Part shown: positions 15,598 through 20,734 of the stretch, in pieces | How positions within the stretch are numbered: the first letter of the stretch is position 1 | Layout: each line of letters opens with the position of its first letter | From: an uncultured Allofournierella sp. | GTDB taxonomy: Bacteria; Bacillota; Clostridia; Oscillospirales; Ruminococcaceae | Assembly (NCBI GenBank): GCA_944382705.1 | Contig: CALWNE010000020.1 | Location: forward strand, 1 to 20,734 | DNA: 20,734 nucleotides | Direction of reading: 5' to 3' | Notes under the pieces: model-generated | What the model saw: only the letters and a program-made list of their open reading frames with translations | What the model was told of the DNA's origin: nothing | Database searches by the model: none | Position numbers and translations under genes: made by a program

Positions 15598-16469
15598 GCT
15601 GGCGGGTGGTGCTGGTGGCCAGTAATGCAAAGCTGGATTACAAGCTGGATTACCTTGTTATTCGCACCGTAGATGAGGTAAAACGCATCCATCTCAGCGA
15701 GATAGGGGTGCTGGTGGTGGAAAGCACAGCGGTTTCCCTTACCAGTTACCTGCTGTGCGAACTGATACAACATAAAATCAAGGTGATTTTTTGCGACCAT
15801 AATCGGGACCCGTGCAGCGAGCTGGTGCCTACCTGTGGCAGTCACGACAGCAGCGCCCGCATTCACCGGCAGATTGGTTGGCAGCAATCGGTACAGCAGC
15901 AGGTCTGGACCGAAATTGTACGGCAAAAACTCCGGTGCCAGCGCAGTCATCTGCGGCACCGGGGGCTTGCCCAGGCCGAAACCATCACAACCTATCTGGA
16001 ACAGCTTCAATGGAACGATGCCACCAACCGGGAGGGGCACGCAGCAAAGGCGTATTTTAGGGCATTGTTTGGGCCTGAGTTTACCCGCGCCGATAATACC
16101 CCCATCAATGCAGCCCTCAATTATGGGTATAGCCTGCTCCTTTCGGCACTTAACCGGGAAATTGCGGCGGCCGGCTACCTCAACCAACTGGGTGTTGCCC
16201 ACAAAAATACCTTCAATGCCTTTAATCTGGCCTGCGATTTCATCGAGCCGCTGCGCCCGCTTGTGGATTATGCGGTACTGGAGATGCAGCCGCAGCAGCT
16301 GGAACGGCCACAAAAGCTGGCCCTGCTGAACCTGCTGAATAAGCAGGTGGAATGCGACGGAAAAAGCCACTATTTGCTGTACGCAGTTCGACTGTACTGC
16401 GCCGGCTTGTTCCGTGCGTTGGAAAGCGGCGACCTTTCTCAGATAAAATGGATTGAGTATGAATGGTAG
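15594..16469 (+). CDS. cas1: CRISPR integrase Cas1 (type II-A)
   Basis: This 291-residue metal-dependent integrase inserts new spacers at the leader end of the array as a complex with Cas2. The family metal ligands are visible: Glu147 in NREGHAAKAYF, His203 in GVAHKN and Glu218 in DFIEPLRP. The N-terminal beta-rich dimerisation part contains IHLSEIGVLVVES. The start is a GTG at 15594 that overlaps the cas9 stop by 4 bases; the resulting MSWRVVLVAS start matches type II Cas1 proteins. Translational coupling with cas9 is expected. In type II-A systems Cas9 and Csn2 are also needed for acquisition, and all four genes are intact here. Confidence 0.97.
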   Translation: MSWRVVLVASNAKLDYKLDYLVIRTVDEVKRIHLSEIGVLVVESTAVSLTSYLLCELIQHKIKVIFCDHNRDPCSELVPTCGSHDSSARIHRQIGWQQSVQQQVWTEIVRQKLRCQRSHLRHRGLAQAETITTYLEQLQWNDATNREGHAAKAYFRALFGPEFTRADNTPINAALNYGYSLLLSALNREIAAAGYLNQLGVAHKNTFNAFNLACDFIEPLRPLVDYAVLEMQPQQLERPQKLALLNLLNKQVECDGKSHYLLYAVRLYCAGLFRALESGDLSQIKWIEYEW

Positions 16470-16779
16470 ATTTATGCGCGTACTGGTGTTTTTTGACCTC
16501 CCGGTAGAAACTAAAGCCGACCGGCGGGAGTATGCTCGCTTTCGCCGGGGGCTTATTAAGGACGGTTTTTTGATGATGCAGGAATCTGTTTATTGCAAAC
16601 TTGCCCTTAACCCTACCTCGGCACGGAGTATTATGGAAGCTGTGCGTGCCCGGCGGCCTTCCAAGGGTTTGGTTCAGATGCTGGTGATTACCGAAAAGCA
16701 GTTTTCCCGCATGGAATTTGTGGTAGGGGACTACCACACCCAGATTATAGACAACGAAGAACGGTTGGTGATTGTGTGA
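16459..16779 (+). CDS. cas2: CRISPR-associated protein Cas2
   Basis: This is a 106-residue subunit that bridges two Cas1 dimers in the spacer integration complex. It shows the ferredoxin-like start FMRVLVFFDLPVETKADRRE, with the conserved Asp after FF, then FRRGLIKDGF. Three in-frame starts are possible: TTG 16453, ATG 16459 and ATG 16474. I chose 16459 because MNGRFMRVLVFFDLP lines up with the S. pyogenes protein, which also has a few residues before the MRxxL strand. No strong ribosome binding site is visible, so it probably relies on coupling to cas1, which it overlaps by 11 bases. It overlaps csn2 by 4 bases. Confidence 0.95.
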   Translation: MNGRFMRVLVFFDLPVETKADRREYARFRRGLIKDGFLMMQESVYCKLALNPTSARSIMEAVRARRPSKGLVQMLVITEKQFSRMEFVVGDYHTQIIDNEERLVIV

Positions 16780-17459
16780 GATTAACCCACCCATTGCTCT
16801 CTCAGCCACTGCACTGGAAACCAGAGCGGGTACCGGTGCTGGTGGTGGAATCGCCGGAGCTGTTTCGTACCCTTGTGTTTTCGCTGGCGGCACAGGCCCA
16901 GGGGCAGGCGGGAGAGTTTGTTCTCTCGCTGAATTACGATACGCTGGACTGTGGAGACCACCTCCACTTGGTAACAGATTATTATGCCTTGCCGCTGGAC
17001 CACCGAAAAATGCAAAATCGGTTTCAATCGCTGCTGCAATGGACGGTTCGGGAACAACTTACCTCCGCCACCGATGATTTGCAGCAGCATATTAGCCGAT
17101 ACCTGCAACAGATTACTGCGGCCATTCAGTACCCCCTTTCCTTTGCAGAAGGAGAGTATGTGCTGCCGCTTTTAAAGGCACTGAAATGCCAGCCCATTCT
17201 GGATGCAGAAGATTCGTTGGAACGGCTGATGCAGTATCTGGAGCTGTACAGTGGGTTGCTGCCCCACCAGTGTTTTGTGTTGGTGAATGCCCATTGCTAT
17301 TTTTCGCCCCAGGAACTGGGCCAGCTGTACAAAATGGCGGCCTATCAAAAATGGAACCTCCTTATGCTGGAGCAGCGGCTGCAAAATACGCTGCCTGGCG
17401 AGGAAATCTGCCTGCTGGATGCAGATTTGTGCGAATTAAGGCTTGATTCCTGCACATAA
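16776..17459 (+). CDS. csn2: Type II-A adaptation protein Csn2
   Basis: This 227-residue protein of the short Csn2 group is known to form a calcium-bound tetrameric ring that slides on double-stranded DNA ends during spacer acquisition. The N-terminus fits the family: MRLTHPLLSQPLHW, then VLVVESPELFRTLVFSL and GEFVLSLN. The middle is helical, and the C-terminal part returns to the core with FVLVNAHCYFSPQELGQLYK. The start is a GTG overlapping the cas2 stop by 4 bases. Its presence defines the locus as subtype II-A. The stop lies 77 bases before the first repeat, with the leader between them. Confidence 0.95.
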   Translation: MRLTHPLLSQPLHWKPERVPVLVVESPELFRTLVFSLAAQAQGQAGEFVLSLNYDTLDCGDHLHLVTDYYALPLDHRKMQNRFQSLLQWTVREQLTSATDDLQQHISRYLQQITAAIQYPLSFAEGEYVLPLLKALKCQPILDAEDSLERLMQYLELYSGLLPHQCFVLVNAHCYFSPQELGQLYKMAAYQKWNLLMLEQRLQNTLPGEEICLLDADLCELRLDSCT

Positions 17460-17536
17460 ATCCAGTAAACTAAGGTTTGACAGAATACACCATCTAAAAT
17501 AACACAGCGCAAAGTCGTGGCGTTTTTCAAATTGAG
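17460..17536 (+). promoter_or_regulatory. CRISPR leader
   Basis: The 77 bases between csn2 and repeat 1 end with CAAATTGAG against the repeat. This resembles the ATTTGAG leader-anchoring sequence that directs polarised spacer insertion in streptococcal type II-A loci. TTGACA at 17477-17482 with TAACAC 17 bases later is a weak promoter candidate for the array; read-through from csn2 is also possible. Confidence 0.75.
17475..17505 (+). repeat. Leader anti-repeat: inverted, degenerate CRISPR repeat
   Basis: GTTTGAC (17475-17481) and ACCATCTAAAATAACAC (17489-17505) are exact reverse complements of repeat positions 30-36 and 12-28, separated by the 7 bases AGAATAC where the repeat has one. If transcribed, the leader can pair with repeat 1 (17548-17564 and 17566-17572) over 24 bp, leaving repeat positions 1-11 in a 42-base loop. 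Its core matches the repeat better than the tracrRNA anti-repeat does, so it derives from a repeat and not from the tracrRNA gene. Confidence 0.9.
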
Positions 17537-18283
17537 GTTTGAGAGTCGTGTTATTTTAGATGGTAGTCAAACAGAAGTTGGACGATATTCTCGGAAATCC
17601 AAGTTTGAGAGTCGTGTTATTTTAGATGGTAGTCAAACCAGCCAGCGGGGCAAGGTCGTGGGATAGCCGTTTGAGAGTCGTGTTATTTTAGATGGTAGTC
17701 AAACCAAGCGGATTGTGTTTGATGGCAGCGAGGAGTTTGAGAGTCGTGTTATTTTAGATGGTAGTCAAACTATTACCAGCAGCCACACCAAATTCCGTAC
17801 GTTTGAGAGTCGTGTTATTTTAGATGGTAGTCAAACCGATGACGGGAAGTGGTACATTGCGGAGGAGTTTGAGAGTCGTGTTATTTTAGATGGTAGTCAA
17901 ACATAAAGGCAGTAGAGTATAGTATTGTCATAGTTTGAGAGTCGTGTTATTTTAGATGGTAGTCAAACGACACCTACCGCCATGTCAACGATAGCTTGGT
18001 TTGAGAGTCGTGTTATTTTAGATGGTAGTCAAACTTTAACAATCCACCAGTGCAGGCTATGTATGTTTGAGAGTCGTGTTATTTTAGATGGTAGTCAAAC
18101 CGATACAGGGTCTAATATCGCTTATTCCTGGTTTGAGAGTCGTGTTATTTTAGATGGTAGTCAAACCGTACCCGCCTACGATAACATCATCGGGGAGTTT
18201 GAGAGTCGTGTTATTTTAGATGGTAGTCAAACAAAACGGTAAATCTTCCGGTTCGCCCTGTAGTTTGAGAGTCGTGTTATTTT
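17537..18283 (+). CRISPR. Type II-A CRISPR array, 11 full repeats plus a truncated last repeat
   Basis: The 36-bp repeat begins GTTTGAGAGTCGTG and ends GATGGTAGTCAAAC, with GTTTGA/TCAAAC inverted ends. Full repeats start at 17537, 17603, 17669, 17735, 17801, 17867, 17933, 17999, 18065, 18131 and 18197 and look identical. All eleven spacers are exactly 30 nt. The twelfth repeat (18263-18283) keeps only the first 21 bases and marks the old end. The anti-repeat of the tracrRNA fixes the direction: the array is read on the plus strand, with the newest spacer at 17573-17602. The truncated repeat still covers nearly all the repeat part retained in a mature crRNA, so spacer 11 may still work. No spacer matches elsewhere in this window that I could see. 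Confidence 0.98.
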
Positions 18284-18306
18284 TAAATTTTGCATAGTTT
18301 GTGGTT

Positions 18307-18350
18307 AGCCGGTGGTTCTGTATGGTAGTACAGTTCCAGCGGTTTTTTAT
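18307..18350 (+). terminator. Terminator of the CRISPR array
   Basis: AGCCG (18307-18311) pairs with CGGTT (18340-18344), then TGG/CCA and CTGTA/TACAG around a TGGTAG loop. TTTTTT follows at 18343-18348. It lies 24 bases after the last partial repeat. Confidence 0.7.
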
Positions 18351-18382
18351 TTGTAAACAACCTGATAAGCCATTAAGGAATG

Positions 18383-18428
18383 AAAAAACCAAGAAGGGAT
18401 GGCCCTGTGGGGCCATCCCTTCTTGGTT
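18383..18428 (-). terminator. Terminator of the MFS transporter gene
   Basis: An 18-bp perfect stem (18387-18404 with 18411-18428; AACCAAGAAGGGATGGCC) with a 6-base loop is followed on the minus strand by a T run. It separates the gene from the CRISPR array. Confidence 0.88.
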
Positions 18429-18455
18429 CATTTGGTTGGTGATAATTTCTTGTGG

Positions 18456-19622
18456 TTAAACAATAGGCGCTTTCCGAGTAAGGCTCTCGTGCATCCATGC
18501 CATGAAAGTCAGCAAGAAAAGCACATAGACAGGAAAGAGTGCCACGCTGATGTGGTTAGCCAGTATCCCAAACAGGGCAGGCATCAGGCAGCTGCCCACA
18601 TAGGCGCAGGCCATTTGTACCCCAATAATAGCCTGAGAACGGTGTGCGCCAAAGTGGGCGGGAGTGGAATGGATGATGCAAGGGTAAATCGGGGCACAGC
18701 CCAAGCCCACCAGCCCTAACCCTGTCAGGCAAACCGCCTGTGGCCCGGGCAAAAGCATAACAACCGCACCAAGGCCAATGAGCACCTGGCCTAAACGAAT
18801 CATCTGGGTGTCGCTGAGCTTCATTGTTAAAAAGCCGCTCAGGCCCCGCCCTCCGGTAATACCAATAAAAAACACACCGGAAAAACTGGCCGCCATCTCA
18901 ATGGACATTCCCCTGTAAAGGTTCAGGTAGCTTGCTGCCCACAAAATGGCGGTTTGCTCCAAAGCACAGTAGCAAAAAAAGCAAAGCATTACTTCCTTGG
19001 CGCCGCTAATAGAAAGGATTTGACCCAGGCTCAGGGGCTTGCTTTCCACCATCTCCGCTTGCAAAATCTGGGTGGGCTTTTGGTTCCACAAAGGCAGACT
19101 GAAAAACAAAACCGCCGTGAGAACAACCTGCAAAATACCAATCCACCGGTACCCGCCAGGCCAGCCCTGACCACCTGCAAGGGCATAGCCCATAATGTAG
19201 GGGCCCAGAGTGGCACCAAGGCCCCACATACAGTGCAGCCAGCTCATGTGCTTGCTCTCATAGTGGAGTGCAACATAGTTGTTGAGGGCGGCATCAATGC
19301 TGCCAGCCCCCAAACCATAGGGGATGGCCCAAAGGCACAGCGTCCAAAAAGAGTTTGCAAAGGAAAAACCAAACAAGGCAGCGGCAGTCATGGCAACACT
19401 CACAACGGTAATTTTGCCTGCACCCATGCGCCGGGTAAGCCGGTCGCTTTGCAGGCTGGACACAATGGTGCCAGCTGAAATAATCATGGAAATGATACCG
19501 GCGTAAGAAACCGGAACAGAAAACAGGGGATACATGGAAGGCCAGGCCGAACCCAGCAGGGCATCCGGCAGGCCCAAACTGATAAATGCAAGGTAGATAA
19601 TACCTAAAAGTAACTGTGTCAT
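18456..19622 (-). CDS. Major facilitator superfamily transporter
   Basis: This 388-residue membrane protein has about twelve hydrophobic segments in two halves. Between segments 2 and 3 is SDRLTRRMGAGK, the family DRxGRR-like loop motif, and segment 4-5 shows WAIPYGLGAGSIDAALNNYVA, typical of the FHS/FucP-type and related sugar or small-molecule permeases. The second half repeats the pattern with GFLTMKLSDTQMIRLGQ. The start at 19622 has GGAGG 9 bases upstream. It has its own terminator and faces the CRISPR array tail to tail. The substrate is not readable; a sugar or small metabolite is a guess based on the family. Confidence 0.88.
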   Translation of the reverse strand: MTQLLLGIIYLAFISLGLPDALLGSAWPSMYPLFSVPVSYAGIISMIISAGTIVSSLQSDRLTRRMGAGKITVVSVAMTAAALFGFSFANSFWTLCLWAIPYGLGAGSIDAALNNYVALHYESKHMSWLHCMWGLGATLGPYIMGYALAGGQGWPGGYRWIGILQVVLTAVLFFSLPLWNQKPTQILQAEMVESKPLSLGQILSISGAKEVMLCFFCYCALEQTAILWAASYLNLYRGMSIEMAASFSGVFFIGITGGRGLSGFLTMKLSDTQMIRLGQVLIGLGAVVMLLPGPQAVCLTGLGLVGLGCAPIYPCIIHSTPAHFGAHRSQAIIGVQMACAYVGSCLMPALFGILANHISVALFPVYVLFLLTFMAWMHESLTRKAPIV

Positions 19623-19668
19623 AACGCAATGCCTCCGCCTGTTTATATTGCTGTGTGGAGTTTATTGG

Positions 19669-19902
19669 TTACAAGTATACGATATTTTGGGCGAAATTTC
19701 CATAGTGTGAACGGTAAAAAATATCCCAGTCCTTCCCGGCAATTATTTCACGGAACATACCGGTAATTTTATCACCCAGTCCTGGCGCATCAATGATATT
19801 TTCCGGGATTAAGTTCATATCCCTGGACTGGGGGGCGGTTGATCCCATATTTTGATCCACAGGGCAATAAAACAATATGGGCAGAGGGCCAAGACCCTGC
19901 AA
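19669..19902 (-). CDS. Unrecognised ORF or gene remnant upstream of the MFS gene
   Basis: A 77-residue frame starts with a TTG at 19902 without a good ribosome binding site, and the frame stays open upstream to a stop near 19945. The text looks protein-like (DMNLIPENIIDAPGLGDKI, then MFREIIAGKDW). The pattern of a short strand, then DxPGLxxKIxxMFREII, faintly recalls the end of the sensor domain of AraC-type regulators, which often sit next to transporter genes. That is a guess by eye. It may be the decayed end of such a regulator. It ends 46 bases before the MFS start, and the likely MFS -10 overlaps its last codons. Confidence 0.3.
   Translation of the reverse strand: MQGLGPLPILFYCPVDQNMGSTAPQSRDMNLIPENIIDAPGLGDKITGMFREIIAGKDWDIFYRSHYGNFAQNIVYL
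19674..19679 (-). promoter_or_regulatory. Possible -10 box of the MFS gene
   Basis: TATACT on the minus strand lies about 50 bases before the MFS ATG. No good -35 is visible at 17 bases, so an activator may be needed or the call is wrong. Confidence 0.3.
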
Positions 19903-20052
19903 AGGCTGTGCGTTCTGTATCCTTCGGCTTTTTGGTGCAAATATTTAAGTTTATGTAAACTGATTTTTAAAAACTTACAAAATCCATTGACATTTCCCGG
20001 ATGTGGAATGTACTCAAAAATATAACATAGAATTTATATTCTTTGTAGCTAT

Positions 20053-20115
20053 TGACATAGGAAGTCTATATGCAGGCAGAGTCCCGGAAAACTCCGGTGT
20101 ACTTATCCTATGTCA
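20053..20115. repeat. Inverted repeat upstream of the aegerolysin-like gene
   Basis: TGACATAGGA (20053-20062) and TCCTATGTCA (20106-20115) are perfect inverted copies 43 bases apart. AGT/ACT can extend the stem past a 2-base bulge, and CCGG-AAAACT-CCGG forms a small inner hairpin. The element ends 51 bases before the gene start. It could be a structured leader RNA or a pair of operator half-sites. Confidence 0.6.
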
Positions 20116-20166
20116 GCGGAAGAGTGTAAATGTATGTCAATAAAATCTGGAAGGGAGTTCTGAATC

Positions 20167-20565
20167 ATGCCGAAGTGGACTTATTATCTAACGGTTATCA
20201 ACGAGCTGGATCGGCCCTTGGAGCTGATATCGGAGAACCTGGCCTGGGGCAGGAAGGAAAGAAAAGAGGGCAATTTCCCTCGCATCATTGCCCCCGGCAC
20301 AAATGCAGAATACCGTGTGTATTCTCCTTCGGGTACCTCCACGGGGATTGAATTCTACTTAACCTTCCGGGATAAGGCTCCTGCTGGGGAACACAGCTAT
20401 GGAACCGTGCAGGTGAGTGTGGATATGCCCTATTGGAAGCATGCCAACACAAGCTCCTGCCACACCACCGGAACACTGGGCCAAAATGGTTTCACACAAG
20501 TGCCTCATGGAGCCCATGACTTTTCCACATCTTTTGTGGTCTACAATCTTCCGGGGAAAGAGTAA
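20167..20565 (+). CDS. Aegerolysin-like small beta-sandwich protein
   Basis: This 132-residue protein has no signal peptide. The layout fits bacterial aegerolysins: an N-terminal strand WTYYLTVIN, then LAWGRKE (Trp27-Gly28, the family WG), an IAPGT turn (41-45), SGTSTGIEFYL (55-65) matching the glycine/Thr-rich TGTEG-type strand, and VDMPYW (85-90) matching the D-x-PY segment of ET79-type members. Known members bind membrane lipids such as ceramide phosphoethanolamine or sphingomyelin mixtures, often together with a MACPF pore-forming partner; no such partner is visible here, but the window ends soon after. AAGGGAG lies 9 bases before the ATG. The family call is by eye and could be wrong; another small lectin-like fold is the alternative. 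Confidence 0.55.
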   Translation: MPKWTYYLTVINELDRPLELISENLAWGRKERKEGNFPRIIAPGTNAEYRVYSPSGTSTGIEFYLTFRDKAPAGEHSYGTVQVSVDMPYWKHANTSSCHTTGTLGQNGFTQVPHGAHDFSTSFVVYNLPGKE

Positions 20566-20567
20566 TC

Positions 20568-20660
20568 ATGATGCGGTATGAAAAATGGCCGGATATTGAG
20601 GCGATGCCCATCGCGGGGACGGCCTCTATCCGTTCTTACCTGCCCAATGTAAAAATGTAA
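20568..20660 (+). CDS. Possible 30-residue ORF after the aegerolysin-like gene
   Basis: An ORF starts at ATG 20568, 2 bases after the previous stop, and runs to TAA at 20658-20660. It begins MMRYEKWPDIEAMPIAG. The GGGGAAAGAG stretch in the tail of the upstream gene could serve as a weak ribosome binding site. The tight spacing suggests coupling, and the text looks like a real protein start. It may be a small partner, or the remnant of a longer gene cut by a stop. I do not recognise it. Confidence 0.3.
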   Translation: MMRYEKWPDIEAMPIAGTASIRSYLPNVKM

Positions 20661-20734
20661 ATTTGTAAATGTGGCCTGACGTTTTGCATAGTTTTAGAGG
20701 TGAAAATTTTACGCTAGGGAAGTGGTGAGTTTAT

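Noticed and set aside
17715..18242. ORFs with repeated FESRVILDGSQT units
   Set aside because: This is the CRISPR repeat translated; the 66-base period is a multiple of three, so the frame stays open through the array.
20686..20698. TTTTGCATAGTTT shared with the array trailer at 18288-18300
   Set aside because: A 13-base match is expected by chance a few times in 20 kb, and neither flank is alike.

Overview
The window looks like a chromosomal segment of a gut-type Clostridia bacterium, most plausibly an Oscillospiraceae/Ruminococcaceae relative (Faecalibacterium or Subdoligranulum-like). This is inferred from moderately high GC coding DNA, strong AGGAGG ribosome binding sites, the housekeeping gene types and a type II-A CRISPR system; no rRNA or marker gene in the window settles it.

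Region 1 (1-8000) is mostly housekeeping: the 3' part of lysA, an ABC-2 exporter pair (ATPase and permease), coaD, then on the minus strand ridA and a CorC/HlyC-type membrane protein with a long leader that holds a possible 40-residue ORF, then guaA. Most units have clear sigma-A type promoters and hairpin terminators.

Region 2 (8000-11060) is decaying accessory DNA: a 5'-truncated DUF4357 gene, a 330-base stretch without a convincing gene, an intact BlaI-type repressor with two operator-like sites, and a BlaR1/M56 sensor protease gene broken by three frameshifts.

Region 3 (11200-18350) is a complete type II-A CRISPR-Cas locus. A tracrRNA on the minus strand has its own strong promoter and terminator. 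It is followed by cas9 (1349 aa), cas1, cas2 and csn2, all overlapping by a few bases, a 77-base leader, and an array of 11 full 36-bp repeats plus a truncated last one, with eleven 30-nt spacers and its own hairpin terminator. tracrRNA, repeat and Cas9 fit together: the predicted repeat:anti-repeat duplex has the same lower-stem, 2x4 bulge and upper-stem layout as the Streptococcus pyogenes system. The most striking signal is a second anti-repeat in the leader (17475-17505). It can pair with positions 12-36 of repeat 1 through 24 base pairs, more perfectly over its 17-bp core than the tracrRNA anti-repeat does. This may be a strong form of leader RNA-first repeat pairing that controls processing of the newest spacer.

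Region 4 (18380-20734) holds an MFS transporter on the minus strand, an unrecognised ORF or gene remnant, a 10-bp inverted repeat, an aegerolysin-like small protein, and a tiny ORF immediately after it.
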